Positions 18,101 to 27,098 of a stretch of 64,000 nucleotides of DNA are shown piece by piece. Position 1 is the first letter of the stretch. Each line of letters begins with the position of its first letter. Position numbers and translations under genes: made by a program. Location: assembly GCA_015068325.1 (NCBI GenBank), contig SVKQ01000004.1:166135-230134 (forward strand), given 5' to 3'. The notes under the pieces were generated by a model. The model did not search any database. It was not told where the DNA came from and worked only from the letters and a program-made list of their open reading frames with translations. Source of the DNA: Oscillospiraceae bacterium. Its GTDB lineage: Bacteria > Bacillota > Clostridia > Oscillospirales > Oscillospiraceae.

Positions 18101-19106
18101 CGAAGGTCTGGAACCGCTCGGTGATCTCTCCGTTCTTCAGCACCACCGCACCGATCTCCGTAATGGCCTCCGTCTGCACATTCAGGCCGGTGGTCTCGAT
18201 GTCGAAGCATACGATCTCGTCTTCCAGCGGTTGATCCTGTGCGCCGTGCACTACCACGCGATCGTCCAGATCGTTGACGAAATAGCCCTCCATCCCGTAA
18301 AGTATTTTTATTTTATCCTTGGCCACATGCCAGGCATCCGGGAAGGATTGCGCCACGCCATGGTCAGTGATAGCGATGGCGGGATGCCCCCACCGGATAG
18401 CCCGTTTGATGGCGGCCTCGGTGTTGGTCAGCGCATCCATGCTGGACATCTGCGTGTGCAGGTGCAGCTCCACCCGCTTCACCGCCGCGTTGTCCTGTCG
18501 GGACTCGTGGGGAATACGGGTGATGTCCCTTGGATTGATCTGGATGTCGTTGCCGTCCCAGGTCAGCTCCACTTTGCCTTTGACCCGCAACCACATATCC
18601 GGCTTGAGGAGTTTCTCCAGGCGTCTGGCCTCCTGTTCCTCCATCTGGCGGCGCACCAGCACGGAGCCGGTATAGTCGGTCATCTCCAGGTTCATGCGCC
18701 ACTGGCCGGGGCGTTTGGTCTCGCGGATCTCCAGTTTGAAAACCCGCCCCTCCACCACGACGTTGTCCTGCTTCAGATTCACGGACTCCATGGGCGTCAC
18801 CTTGCCGCGGATCTCCTTACCCATGATCACCGCTTCGCCGCCGCCATCCTCCGGCGCGCCGCCAGCGGCCACACGGGTCACCATATGGAGCTGATGCAGA
18901 TCATATTGTTCCACCAGCATATTGCGCAGCGCAGCAAGGCCCGACTCCGGTATAGGAGCGGGCAGCAGCAGTTCCAGTTCCATGCTCCGCGTAGCGCGAT
19001 CCAGTGCACCGCCTGTCACACAGACGTCGTGCAGCATCAGCCGCACCTCACGGGGTGGAACGAAGTTATCAAAGAATGTAAAAAACGGTACCCTTCCAGC
19101 AGCCAT
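15138..19106 (-). CDS. polC: DNA polymerase III alpha subunit, PolC type
   Basis: A 1322-residue Gram-positive replicative polymerase. In order: OB-fold (about 105-200), PHP domain starting ELHLHTQMSSMDA (HLHT 215-218), inserted DEDD 3'-5' proofreading exonuclease (DIETTG 302-307), remainder of PHP, then the C-family palm with PDIDLNFSGEY, a Zn-ribbon-like CPRC...CPHC segment, and C-terminal beta-clamp-binding end (QISLFQ). It is about 115 residues shorter than B. subtilis PolC, all at the N-terminus. The ATG at 19104-19106 is preceded by an in-frame TGA, so it cannot start further upstream. The ribosome site is weak. Last gene of the pyrH operon. Confidence 0.96.
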   Translation of the reverse strand: MAAGRVPFFTFFDNFVPPREVRLMLHDVCVTGGALDRATRSMELELLLPAPIPESGLAALRNMLVEQYDLHQLHMVTRVAAGGAPEDGGGEAVIMGKEIRGKVTPMESVNLKQDNVVVEGRVFKLEIRETKRPGQWRMNLEMTDYTGSVLVRRQMEEQEARRLEKLLKPDMWLRVKGKVELTWDGNDIQINPRDITRIPHESRQDNAAVKRVELHLHTQMSSMDALTNTEAAIKRAIRWGHPAIAITDHGVAQSFPDAWHVAKDKIKILYGMEGYFVNDLDDRVVVHGAQDQPLEDEIVCFDIETTGLNVQTEAITEIGAVVLKNGEITERFQTFVNPNRRLSAEIVGLTGITDRMLEGAPQPAEALTAFLAFVGGRPLAAHNAEFDISFIRKACRDAGLPFDPTYVDTLILSQNLLPELHKYKLDIVAEHLDLPAFQHHRASDDGAMVGYMLIPFFERLQRELGVGSLQQINEKMLQLRPRGGNTNRRPKHIILLAKNKLGLKHLYQLISKSNLEHFRKVPIIPKTDLVSHREGLIIGSACEAGELFRAVTDGHKDWAELKRIASFYDYLEIQPVCNNLFMVRSGAAASVETLRDYNRTIVRLGEELGKPVCATGDVHFMDPEDEIYRHILLASKKFPDANESLPLYFKTTDEMLSEFAYLGEDKAYEVVVENPRRIADQVETIELLPPGQLFPPRLENSEQELNQRVWDRCHALYSEEPPQPIVDRLKEELGGILGKYDVVYMSAQKLVQRSLENGYLVGSRGSVGSSLVAYMSGITEVNSLPPHYRCPRCKYTEFADSGEYGCGADMPDKVCPHCGEPMRKDGFDIPFETFLGYGGGKVPDIDLNFSGEYQARAHHHAIEMFGESQVFRAGTIGTLAEKTAKGFVLKYKEENGLEFGAAELDRLAKGCEGVRRTTGQHPGGLVVVPEDMEVEDFTAVQHPADDPGSDQRTTHFDYHCMEDNLLKLDMLGHDDPTMIRMLENLTGVNARQIPLDDPETMSIFTSSKVLGYENDEVLGPTGAVAIPEFNTQFTRGMLEETQPKNFNTLVRLSGFSHGEDVWVGNARDLILNGTASVLETVGCRDDIMLYLIRMGLDPKTSFKIMEAVRKGKVKKGEAGDWPAWVEQMQEHEVPQWYIDSLAKIGYLFPKAHAVAYVMMAFRIAWFKVHHPLAFYAAFFTVRAKAFDVQYCCEDMKTIKQKMREIAGNKDATDVEQNLLVTLEVCYEFLLRGYHFEKIDYMKSEATDFIITENGLLPPLVAVHGLGETAALDTVEKRKGKTFISIDDFEQCCSKLSQTHIAQLKELRAFGDLPEHSQISLFQ

Positions 19107-19127
19107 ATCTTCTCACTCAACTGTCAT

Positions 19128-20165
19128 TCACAATAGATCAATTTCATGCATTAAGGCGTCTACAAGCTTGTCCTGCGGCACCTTGTAAAGTATTTTTCCC
19201 TTACAAAAAATCAGCCCCTCATTCTGTCCGCCGGCGATGCCAACGTCGGCAGCGGCGGCTTCACCGGGGCCGTTGACTGCACAGCCCATGACAGCTACTG
19301 TGATGGGCTTGTTGCAATCCTTCAGCCGCCGCTCCACCTCGCGAGCGATGGGGATCATGTCATAGGCAGTGCGGCCGCAGGTGGGGCAGGCAATCAGGTT
19401 GGGGCCCGTCTGCCGCAGTCCGGCCGCCGTCAGGATGTCCTTTGCCGCCCGGATCTCCTCTTCCGGGTCCGCCGTCAGACTGACCCGGAGCGTGTCCCCG
19501 ATACCCTGACACAGCAGGCCGCCGATACCGATAGCCGATTTCAAGACGCCCATGGTGGGCGTACCCGCCTCGGTGACGCCCAGATGCAGCGGATACTCTG
19601 TCTGCTCATGCAGCAGTTGGTAGGCCCGCATGTTCACCGGCACCCGGGAACACTTGACGCTGATGCAGATATCGTCAAAGCCGCAGTCGTTCAGCAGATG
19701 CACATGGCCCATGGCACTCTCCACCAGAGCCTCCGCCGTAACACCGCTGTATTTGGCCAGCAGCTCCTTCTCCAGCGAGCCGCCGTTCACGCCGATGCGG
19801 ATGGGGATCCCTCTCTCGGCGCAGGCGTCCGCCACGGCGCGCACCCTCTCCCGGCTGCCGATGTTGCCGGGGTTGATGCGGATCTTGTCGACACCGCTCT
19901 CCACACACTGCAGCGCCAGTTTGTAGTCGAAGTGGATATCCGCTACCAGCGGGATGTCGATTTGCCGGCGGATCTCTCCCACAGCCCGGGCCGCCGCCAT
20001 ATCCGGCACCGCCACGCGGATGATCTCACAGCCGGCTTGCTCCAACCGACGGATCTGGGACACCGTGGCCGCCACATCGCTGGTGCGTGTGTTGCACATG
20101 GATTGTATGGTAATGGGGGCACCGCCCCCTACCGGCACGGCCCCCACCATGATCTGCCTGCTCAT
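19128..20165 (-). CDS. ispG: 4-hydroxy-3-methylbut-2-en-1-yl diphosphate synthase IspG
   Basis: A 345-residue enzyme that converts MEcPP to HMBPP with electrons from reduced ferredoxin or flavodoxin, the penultimate step of the MEP isoprenoid route. It has a TIM-barrel N-terminal half (VADIHFDYKLAL, KIRINPGNIG) and a C-terminal Fe-S domain with CPTCGRTAYD and the conserved GCAVNGPGE loop. It lies 21 bases before polC and 13 after rseP. In B. subtilis proS occupies this slot of the conserved cluster. Confidence 0.97.
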   Translation of the reverse strand: MSRQIMVGAVPVGGGAPITIQSMCNTRTSDVAATVSQIRRLEQAGCEIIRVAVPDMAAARAVGEIRRQIDIPLVADIHFDYKLALQCVESGVDKIRINPGNIGSRERVRAVADACAERGIPIRIGVNGGSLEKELLAKYSGVTAEALVESAMGHVHLLNDCGFDDICISVKCSRVPVNMRAYQLLHEQTEYPLHLGVTEAGTPTMGVLKSAIGIGGLLCQGIGDTLRVSLTADPEEEIRAAKDILTAAGLRQTGPNLIACPTCGRTAYDMIPIAREVERRLKDCNKPITVAVMGCAVNGPGEAAAADVGIAGGQNEGLIFCKGKILYKVPQDKLVDALMHEIDLL

Positions 20166-20178
20166 GCGCTCACATCCC

Positions 20179-21240
20179 TCAGGTAAATAGTTTCCAGACG
20201 TCCTGGAAGGTAACCACCAGCATCAGTCCCAGCAGCAGGATCAGTCCCGCAAAGTGGATATAGTTCTCATACTTGGCGGGGATCTGCCGCCGGAAGATCA
20301 GCATGGCCACCGTGTTGATGACCAGGAAGAATATCTTGCCGCCGTCCAGGGCCGGCAGAGGCAGCAGGTTCATCACCGCCAGGTTCACGGCGATCAGCGC
20401 GGCGAAATAAGCGATGTTTTCCACCGCGTCCCGGACAGAAGTGGATTGCTCCCCCACCTCCGTCATAGTGGACACGATGCCCACCGGGCCGCTGAGATCG
20501 CGGAGCCCCGCCTCGCCGGTCAGCAGCATCTGCAGACTCAGCCGCACCACACGGATAAAATCAACAGCGTTGTTCCAGCTGTAGGCGATGCGGCTGCCGA
20601 AGGTGGCCTCCTCCGCTTCGAAATAGATGCCGAAGCCGGTATAGGTGCCACCATCCACGGAGGCGTACTCGCGCCGCTCCATGGGAAAATCCTGCAGTTT
20701 CACTTTCTGCCCGTCACGTCGGACCACCAGGTCAAAGGTGCCGTCGGTGTTCCGGCCCAGCAGCATCGACACATCGCTGTAGATATAGACATGCTCCCCG
20801 TCGATGGAGATGAGCGTGTCGCCGCTTTGCAGACCGCTCTCGCTCTCCAGAGGACAGCCTTCGGCAAAGCCGGTGATGGTGGGCGTATAGAAGCCCTGTG
20901 CTCCGGCGTAGAGCAGCAGGATGATTACCAGTCCCGTCAGGAAGTTCATGGCCGATCCGGCCACGAAGATCAACAGCTTTTTCCAAAAACTCTGGTTGTT
21001 CAGCGCGGCGGGGTCCTCAGAGTCCTCCTCCTCGCCCTCCATGGCACAGTAACCGCCGACGGGAAAGGCCCGCAGGGCGTACAGCGTGTCGCCCTTCTTT
21101 TTGGACCAGATGGCCGGCCCCATGCCGATGGAGAACTCGTTGACCCGGACGCCGCAGGCTTTGGCCGCCATAAAGTGGCCGGACTCGTGGAGCCCGATCA
21201 GTATGCCGAATATAAGGATCGCCGCTATCACATAGATCAT
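20179..21240 (-). CDS. rseP: Site-2 intramembrane zinc protease RseP
   Basis: A 353-residue polytopic membrane protease. Zn ligands are in HESGH at 18-22 in the first helix, with the third ligand in the LDGG motif (PLPALDGGKIFF) of the C-terminal membrane region. A PDZ domain lies between (about 120-200, LESESGLQSGDTLISIDG). It cleaves membrane-bound anti-sigma factors or signal-peptide remnants. Sits between dxr and ispG in the operon. Confidence 0.95.
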   Translation of the reverse strand: MIYVIAAILIFGILIGLHESGHFMAAKACGVRVNEFSIGMGPAIWSKKKGDTLYALRAFPVGGYCAMEGEEEDSEDPAALNNQSFWKKLLIFVAGSAMNFLTGLVIILLLYAGAQGFYTPTITGFAEGCPLESESGLQSGDTLISIDGEHVYIYSDVSMLLGRNTDGTFDLVVRRDGQKVKLQDFPMERREYASVDGGTYTGFGIYFEAEEATFGSRIAYSWNNAVDFIRVVRLSLQMLLTGEAGLRDLSGPVGIVSTMTEVGEQSTSVRDAVENIAYFAALIAVNLAVMNLLPLPALDGGKIFFLVINTVAMLIFRRQIPAKYENYIHFAGLILLLGLMLVVTFQDVWKLFT

Positions 21241-21256
21241 AGAAAACCGTTCCTCT

Positions 21257-22399
21257 TTATTGATTCCGCACAGCCCGTCTGGCCAGGCGGTCTGCTTCCA
21301 GTATATCCTCCAGTTCCGGTTTATATTTCACCTCAACCCTGGAAAGAGCCCGCTCCACCTGCCGCGGGATGTCGTTGAAGCCGATCTCCTCCCGCAAAAA
21401 CGCCAGGACAGCCTCCTCATTGGCGGCATTCATAATGGTGCAGGCGGTCCCCCCCGTGGCAGCACACTGCCGCGCGATGCGCAGGCAGGGAAACGCTTCT
21501 ACATCCGGCTCCTGGAAAGTCAGTGCCCCGCAGCGGGTCAGATCCAGCGGCGTATCCGGCGAAAAAGCCCGGTTGGGCCAGGTGAAGGCGTATCGGATGG
21601 GCAGCTTCATATCCGGTGTGCCCAACTGGGCGATCATAGCCCCGTCCCGATACTCCACCAAGGAGTGGACAATGCTCTGGCGGTGGATCACTGCGTCCAC
21701 CTGCTCTGCCGGCAGGCGATAGAGCCGCATGGCTTCGATGACCTCCAGCCCCTTGTTCATCAGCGTAGCAGAGTCAATGGTGATCTTGGCACCCATGCTC
21801 CAGTTGGGGTGGCGCAGCGCGTCCATTGGACGCACCTGCTCCAGTTCCTCAAAGCGCTTTCCGAAAAACGGTCCTCCGGAGCAGGTTAGGATCAGCCGGC
21901 GAATCTCACCGCGGTCCCGGCAGCCCTGCAGGCTTTGAAAGATGGCAGAGTGCTCGCTGTCCACCGGCAGGATCTCCGCGCCGGTGCGCTCCGCCGTCGC
22001 CATTACCAACTCGCCGGCGCACACCAGCGTTTCCTTGTTGGCCAGCGCGATGCGCTTTTTCTGTTCAATGGCCGCCAGCGTAGGCCGCAGCCCCACGCTG
22101 CCTACTACAGCGGTGACCACTGTGTCGGCCTCCTCCAGCGTGGCAGCCGTCAACAAACCGCCGGGACCGGACATCACCCGAGTGGGGATGTCGGAGATAC
22201 GCCCGCGCAGCTCGTCCGCCGCGTCGAGGTCCATCATGACGGCCAGCCGGGGCCGGAACTCCCGCACCTGTTGCTCCAAAAGCTCCACCTGGGTATTGGC
22301 CGTCAGCGCTGCTACTGTCAGGCCCAACTCACGCGCCACCTGCAGCGTCTGCCGACCGATAGATCCGGTGGAGCCCAGGAGGGATATCACTTTCGTCAT
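21257..22399 (-). CDS. dxr: 1-deoxy-D-xylulose-5-phosphate reductoisomerase
   Basis: A 380-residue NADPH enzyme that makes MEP from DXP, the first committed step of the MEP pathway. It shows the NADPH-binding GSTGSIGRQTL at 8-18, LANKETLVCAG, the metal and substrate motifs PVDSEHSAIFQSL and SGGPFFGK, and NWSMGAKITIDSATLMNKG. TGAGGGACGATAC precedes its ATG. With ispG and uppS it places three polyprenyl-synthesis genes in this operon. Confidence 0.97.
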   Translation of the reverse strand: MTKVISLLGSTGSIGRQTLQVARELGLTVAALTANTQVELLEQQVREFRPRLAVMMDLDAADELRGRISDIPTRVMSGPGGLLTAATLEEADTVVTAVVGSVGLRPTLAAIEQKKRIALANKETLVCAGELVMATAERTGAEILPVDSEHSAIFQSLQGCRDRGEIRRLILTCSGGPFFGKRFEELEQVRPMDALRHPNWSMGAKITIDSATLMNKGLEVIEAMRLYRLPAEQVDAVIHRQSIVHSLVEYRDGAMIAQLGTPDMKLPIRYAFTWPNRAFSPDTPLDLTRCGALTFQEPDVEAFPCLRIARQCAATGGTACTIMNAANEEAVLAFLREEIGFNDIPRQVERALSRVEVKYKPELEDILEADRLARRAVRNQ

Positions 22400-22409
22400 G
22401 TATCGTCCC

Positions 22410-23249
22410 TCACAGACTGATCTGCCTGATGATCAGCCACAGGACAGGGGCGGCGAAGATCACACTATCAAAGCGATCCAGCACGCCGCCGTGCCCCGGC
22501 AGCAGTCTGCCGTAGTCCTTGATGCCGTACTCCCGTTTGACAGCGGAAAACACCAGGTCGCCCAGCTGCCCCATGGCGGCCCCCACAAGCCCCAGCAGGA
22601 CGCACCATGCCACATTCAGCGTCACCACGGTGCAGAGATAGTAGATGATGCGGAAGAGCACCATTCCCACCATTCCGCCGATCAGGCCGCCGACAGCGCC
22701 CTCTACCGTTTTCTTGGGGCTGACCAGCGGCGCCAGTTTGTGCTTTCCGAAGGCCATGCCGACAAACAGCGCCAGCGAATCGCTGCAGAACGCCGCCACC
22801 AACGGGATCAGCACCAGGCCGGTACCGTGCTCCATCAGCCGCAGCCGCAGCAGACACGACAGTGCCAGCGGGATCACAATGCCCGCCAGCAGGATCACGC
22901 AAATATCCAGCAGCTTCAGCTCGCCGTCGCGGCCGTGCTCTGTCACCATGGCGACAAAGGCCAGGATCACCAGCGCCGCCACCAGAAAAGGCATCACCGC
23001 CTGCAGGGGCGTGCCCGCAAAGTGGCTGTCGCTCAACAGCACAGTGGTGATCACGAACACGGCCATCGTGCCGGACAGGCCCGTCCAGAGAGCGGACTTT
23101 TTCCCGCCGCAGACAGTGCTCAGCAGCTCATGAGCGCCGATGATGCTCAGGACAAACAGCAGCACCGCCGTGGCCCATGCCGGTGCAGCCACCAGTATCG
23201 CCAGCAGCAGCGGGATACCCACTACCGCTACCAAGATCCTCTGTAACAT
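22410..23249 (-). CDS. cdsA: Phosphatidate cytidylyltransferase CdsA
   Basis: A 279-residue membrane enzyme that makes CDP-diacylglycerol from phosphatidic acid and CTP. About eight helices; the CDS signature spans [12 protein letters not shown] to [19 protein letters not shown] near the C-terminus. The ATG at 23247-23249 (AGGGGAGTATCC upstream) is chosen; an open frame extends further but overlaps uppS. Confidence 0.95.
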   Translation of the reverse strand: MLQRILVAVVGIPLLLAILVAAPAWATAVLLFVLSIIGAHELLSTVCGGKKSALWTGLSGTMAVFVITTVLLSDSHFAGTPLQAVMPFLVAALVILAFVAMVTEHGRDGELKLLDICVILLAGIVIPLALSCLLRLRLMEHGTGLVLIPLVAAFCSDSLALFVGMAFGKHKLAPLVSPKKTVEGAVGGLIGGMVGMVLFRIIYYLCTVVTLNVAWCVLLGLVGAAMGQLGDLVFSAVKREYGIKDYGRLLPGHGGVLDRFDSVIFAAPVLWLIIRQISL

Positions 23250-23260
23250 GGATACTCCCC

Positions 23261-23992
23261 TCACTTCACGCCGCCATAGCGCCGGTCGCGGCCCTGATAG
23301 GCGATGATCGCCTTCTCCAACGCGCGCTCGTCGAAATCCGGCCACAGCGTGTCGCAGAAATAAAACTCACTGTATGCGCACTGCCACAACAAAAAGTTGC
23401 TGATCCGCTGCTCTCCGCCGGGGCGGATGATCAGCTCCGGGTCGGGGATACCGGCGGAATAGAGATGCGCGGAAAAGTGTTCCTCCGTCAGCTCCTCCCC
23501 TGCCGCGGCGCAGGCACGGGCCGCGCGCAGGATCTCATCCCGTCCGCCGTAATTCAGGCACACGTTGGCCTGAAAGCCCCGGATATGGTCGGAGATCTCA
23601 TTGGTACGCTCCACCAGCTCCTGCAGCTCCGGCGCGATGGCATTCAGGTTTCCCAGAAAACGCAGGCGGATCTGGTCGCGCTCCATGGTATCGATAGCCT
23701 CCAGCATATACTGCTTCAAAAGGCCCATGATGGCGGATACCTCCTCCGCCGGACGCTTCCAGTTCTCTGTGGAAAACGCGTACACCGTCAGGTATTCCAC
23801 GCCCAGATTCTTGCAGCAGGTAGCGATTCTGCGGAATGTCTCCGCCCCCACCTTATGGCCGGCAGTACGCGGCAGCCCACGCTGCTTTGCCCAACGACCG
23901 TTGCCGTCCATAATGATAGCGATATGGCGGGGAAGGCGGCTCCTGTCCACCTGCCCCGCCGTATTGTCTTTCCGTTTACCCAGCAGCCCCAT
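23261..23992 (-). CDS. uppS: Undecaprenyl diphosphate synthase (cis-prenyltransferase)
   Basis: A 243-residue cytosolic enzyme that lengthens FPP with IPP to C55-PP, the lipid carrier for cell wall. Catalytic Asp29 is in the IIMDGNGRW motif, followed by [12 protein letters not shown], and the C-terminal [20 protein letters not shown] and DFDERAL motifs are intact. The start overlaps the frr stop by one base (TGATG). Confidence 0.97.
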   Translation of the reverse strand: MGLLGKRKDNTAGQVDRSRLPRHIAIIMDGNGRWAKQRGLPRTAGHKVGAETFRRIATCCKNLGVEYLTVYAFSTENWKRPAEEVSAIMGLLKQYMLEAIDTMERDQIRLRFLGNLNAIAPELQELVERTNEISDHIRGFQANVCLNYGGRDEILRAARACAAAGEELTEEHFSAHLYSAGIPDPELIIRPGGEQRISNFLLWQCAYSEFYFCDTLWPDFDERALEKAIIAYQGRDRRYGGVK

Positions 23993-24549
23993 CAGACGGA
24001 CATCAGTTCCTTTTCCTTGATTTCCAGCAGCTTATCCAGCTCCTTGCAGCTGTCGTCGGTCAGCTTCTGCAGGTCCTTTTCTGCCAGCTTCAACTCATCC
24101 TCGGTGATCTCGGAGGCCTTCTGCTGCTTCTTGAAATTCTCAATGGCGTCGCGGCGGATGTTGCGGACAGCCACCTTGCCGTTTTCGGCGTACTTGCGGA
24201 TCTGCTTGACCAGGTCCTTGCGGCGCTCCTCCGTCAGCTGGGGGAATGCCAGACGGATGCATTTGCCGTCGTTCTGAGGATTGATGCCCAGATCGGATTC
24301 CAGGATCGCCTTCTCAATGGCCCGCAGCACCGAGGCATCCCACGGGGTGATGACCAGCATACGGGGATCAGGTGAACCCACCGAGGCGATCTGCTGGATG
24401 GGGGTCGGCGTACCATAATAGTCCACACTGATGCGGTTGAGCACGGCGGCATTGGCCCGCCCCGCGCGCACAGCGGCAAAGTCATTGGCCACGGACTCAA
24501 TGCTCTTCTTCATCTTCTCCTCGTAAACCTTGTATTCATCCTTCAACAT
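23992..24549 (-). CDS. frr: Ribosome recycling factor
   Basis: A 185-residue protein with the RRF layout: long helices at both ends and signature segments VRAGRANAAVLNRISVDYYG, ITPWDASVLRAIEKAI, LTEERRKDLVKQ and NIRRDAIENFKK. It splits the post-termination ribosome with EF-G. The ATG at 24547-24549 begins MLKDEYKVYEEKM; upstream codons are not conserved. Overlaps uppS by one base. Confidence 0.97.
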   Translation of the reverse strand: MLKDEYKVYEEKMKKSIESVANDFAAVRAGRANAAVLNRISVDYYGTPTPIQQIASVGSPDPRMLVITPWDASVLRAIEKAILESDLGINPQNDGKCIRLAFPQLTEERRKDLVKQIRKYAENGKVAVRNIRRDAIENFKKQQKASEITEDELKLAEKDLQKLTDDSCKELDKLLEIKEKELMSV

Positions 24550-24607
24550 AGCTGTGTCCCATTCCTTTCTCTGCCTGTTTCTCACGCACACGTCGTGCGG
24601 CGACGGT

Positions 24608-25324
24608 TTATTCCTTTACGATGGTGCCGATCTTCTCACCGTTGATGACCCGGACAATGTTGTAGGGATCCTTCAACGCGAACACCAACACCGGGATATG
24701 GTTGTCCATGGAAAGGCTGGTGGCAGTGGAGTCCATCACAGCCAGGTGCTTGGCCAGCACATCGTCATAGGTGATGGAGTCGAACTTGACAGCGTTCTCG
24801 TTCTTGGCGGGATCGCAGTCGTAGACACCGTCGATGTTCTTGGCCAACAGGATCACGTCGGCGTTGATCTCCGCCGCACGCAGCACCGCTGCCGTGTCTG
24901 TGGAGAAGAACGGACTGCCGATGCCGCAGCCGAAGATGACCACGCGCCCCTTCTCCAGGTGGCGGATGGCACGGGCCCGGATATACGGCTCCGCCACAGC
25001 CCGGATCTCCAGCGCCGTCTGCACACGGACATCCACACCCTTCTGCTCCAGCACATCAGCCATGGCCATGCAGTTCATGGCAGTAGCCAGCATGCCCATG
25101 TGGTCAGCACGGGTGCGCTCGATGTAGCCTTCGCCGTCCTTCACGCCGCGCCAGAAGTTGCCGCCGCCGATGACCACGCCTACCTGTACGCCCATTTCCA
25201 CACACTGGCGAATCACCTCCGCCACCTGGCCTATGACCTCAAAGTCCAGGCCAAAGTGCTTCTCGCCGGCCAGCGCCTCACCGCTGATTTTCAGTAGTAC
25301 CCGTTTATATTTTGGCTCCTGCAT
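24608..25324 (-). CDS. pyrH: UMP kinase
   Basis: A 238-residue amino-acid-kinase-fold UMP kinase: KISGEALAG at the N-terminus, IGGGNFWRG, the [14 protein letters not shown] region, [17 protein letters not shown], and the C-terminal [13 protein letters not shown] loop. It phosphorylates UMP to UDP. ATG 25322-25324 is chosen for GGGGAGGCAGAAT; an ATG five codons upstream is less well placed. First gene of the pyrH-frr-uppS-cdsA-dxr-rseP-ispG-polC operon. The frequent upstream partners rpsB and tsf are not here. Confidence 0.95.
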   Translation of the reverse strand: MQEPKYKRVLLKISGEALAGEKHFGLDFEVIGQVAEVIRQCVEMGVQVGVVIGGGNFWRGVKDGEGYIERTRADHMGMLATAMNCMAMADVLEQKGVDVRVQTALEIRAVAEPYIRARAIRHLEKGRVVIFGCGIGSPFFSTDTAAVLRAAEINADVILLAKNIDGVYDCDPAKNENAVKFDSITYDDVLAKHLAVMDSTATSLSMDNHIPVLVFALKDPYNIVRVINGEKIGTIVKE

Positions 25325-25443
25325 ATTCTGCCTCCCCATTTTTATTCCCCTGTATTCTACCTTATTTTTCTCCTTTTGCATAGGGGGTAAACCAACTTTT
25401 TTCACTTTATTTTGTCGCCCGCTCTCCGCCCCTCCACCAAATC

Positions 25444-25471
25444 TTGTATTTCCCGGGAAAACGTGTATAAT
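25444..25471 (+). promoter_or_regulatory. Probable promoter of the metallo-hydrolase gene
   Basis: TATAAT at 25466-25471 with CTTGTA/TTGTAT (25444-25450) at a 15-16 base spacing; the start codon follows about 30 bases later. Confidence 0.5.
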
Positions 25472-25500
25472 GGTCTCATATCCCATCCGGAGGTGTTTCT

Positions 25501-26403
25501 ATGGAACTGCGGCAGGTGCTTGGCAATACATATGCAGCGGTCGGCTTCAACGCGCTCATCGGCATCTACCGTATCAACAAGCGGGACATCGTCCTGCTGG
25601 ACACCGGGCTGGGCCGCGAGGACCGCCAGGGGCTGACAGAGCTGATCGAACAAAACGGTTTTGTGCCCAGAGGGATCATCTGCACCCACTGCCACTGGGA
25701 CCACACGGGCAACGCCGCCTATCTGCGCCGGCGCTATAGCTCCCCCATTGCTGCCCAACTGATTGAAGCCGGCATCGGTGCACGTCCGGAGTCCTACCGA
25801 GCCAACTATGTGGCTATGACCTATGCCCAAGCCCAGGTGCGTTTTGAGGAGGATTCCTTCTCCACCGATGTGATCATCGGTGTCACTGATGACCGTCTCA
25901 CCTTCTGCGGCGCTGATTTTGGCGTACTGCAGCTGCCCGGCCACTCCGCGGGACAGATCGGCATCATCACACCGGATAACGTAGCCTACCTCGCAGACGG
26001 TCTGATCGGCCCGGCGCTGCTGGCCTCGGCCAAGCTACCCACCTCCATGTCCGTCCGCACGGACCTGGCTACCAAGGAGTCGTTGCGCTCCCTGCATTGT
26101 GACGCCTACATTCTGGCCCACAAGGACGTCTGCACCGACATCGGCGAGCTGATCGACCGGAACATCGCATTCTATCAGGAAAAGGCACAGAATGTGCTCT
26201 CCTGTCTCGCCGCTGAGATGACTCTCTCCCAGTGGCTGGCTGCTTTCTCCCGAAAGGCGGGATTTCGCACCAAAAGCAGCTTTAAGCTGGGCATCATCCG
26301 CCGCAACTTCTACGGTATGGTCTCCTATCTGGAGGACACGGGACAGGTAGCAGTGCGCTGGGAGGACTGTGTCAAGCATTACAGTCCCGTCACCGGAGAT
26401 TGA
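25501..26403 (+). CDS. MBL-fold metallo-hydrolase
   Basis: A 300-residue metallo-beta-lactamase-fold enzyme. The metal motif is THCHWDHTG (His63, His65, Asp67, His68); a later GHSAGQIGI gives the third histidine and YLADG the bridging Asp. The C-terminal 100 residues form a helical extension with a winged-helix feel. Substrate unknown; could be a hydroxyacylglutathione-type or thioester hydrolase. It is followed after one base by the RluA-like gene, so the two are co-transcribed. Confidence 0.85.
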   Translation: MELRQVLGNTYAAVGFNALIGIYRINKRDIVLLDTGLGREDRQGLTELIEQNGFVPRGIICTHCHWDHTGNAAYLRRRYSSPIAAQLIEAGIGARPESYRANYVAMTYAQAQVRFEEDSFSTDVIIGVTDDRLTFCGADFGVLQLPGHSAGQIGIITPDNVAYLADGLIGPALLASAKLPTSMSVRTDLATKESLRSLHCDAYILAHKDVCTDIGELIDRNIAFYQEKAQNVLSCLAAEMTLSQWLAAFSRKAGFRTKSSFKLGIIRRNFYGMVSYLEDTGQVAVRWEDCVKHYSPVTGD

Positions 26404-26404
26404 G

Positions 26405-27055
26405 ATGGACATTGTATACGCCGACAACCGCATCGTAGTCGCCGTCAAGCCGGCCGGCATCATCAGCACTGAGGTGCCTGGCGGCGCGCCGGAGCTGCTG
26501 AGAGCCCAACTGGGCACTGACTGCATCCGCACCGTCCACCGACTGGACGCCCAGGTTTCCGGCCTGATGGTGTTTGCCCGCAGTGCCGTGGCCGCCTCCC
26601 TGCTGAGCCGCCAGATCCGGGAGGGAATCTTCCACAAGGCGTATCTGGCGGTAGTCCACGGCGCGCCGCCTGAAACAGGCACGCTCTGCGACCTGTTGGG
26701 GCGCAACCGTCCCCGCCGCTACACCTTTGTGGCACAGACGCCCGGCAAGGGGATCCGGGAGGCCCGTCTCTCTTACCGGGTCCTTGATCGCCGTGAAGGG
26801 TATTCACTTGTCAGCATTTGTCTGGAAACAGGACGTACCCATCAGATCCGCGTGCAATTTGCCAGCCGTGGCTGGCACCTGGTGGGTGACAGAAAGTACG
26901 GTCTCGGCGGCGAGGATATCCCCATCGCCCTTTGGTCCCGGGGCCTTGCCTTCACCCATCCAGAGACCGGTGCACCGCTGGATTTCACATTGCAGCCCCC
27001 CCGAACTGAGCCTTGGACATGGTTTGACGCTGCCCTTTTCAGTCCTGAAAACTGA
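26405..27055 (+). CDS. RluA-family pseudouridine synthase, S4-less
   Basis: A 217-residue RluA-family enzyme without an S4 domain. Catalytic Asp48 is in VHRLDAQVSG, with RTHQIRVQFASRGWHLVGDRKYG following. The residue after Asp is Ala rather than the more usual Thr/Lys-x-T. ATG 26405 follows CCGGAGATTGAG and overlaps nothing in conflict. RNA target unknown. Second gene of a two-gene unit closed by the terminator at 27063. Confidence 0.88.
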   Translation: MDIVYADNRIVVAVKPAGIISTEVPGGAPELLRAQLGTDCIRTVHRLDAQVSGLMVFARSAVAASLLSRQIREGIFHKAYLAVVHGAPPETGTLCDLLGRNRPRRYTFVAQTPGKGIREARLSYRVLDRREGYSLVSICLETGRTHQIRVQFASRGWHLVGDRKYGLGGEDIPIALWSRGLAFTHPETGAPLDFTLQPPRTEPWTWFDAALFSPEN

Positions 27056-27062
27056 CTGCAAA

Positions 27063-27097
27063 AAGCTCTCCCGCCCATCGGCGGGAGAGCTTTTTTG
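27063..27097. terminator. Bidirectional terminator
   Basis: Stem AAGCTCTCCCGCC / GGCGGGAGAGCTT followed by TTTTT, flanked on the other side by AAAA; between convergent genes ending at 27055 and 27099. Confidence 0.92.
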
Positions 27098-27098
27098 T

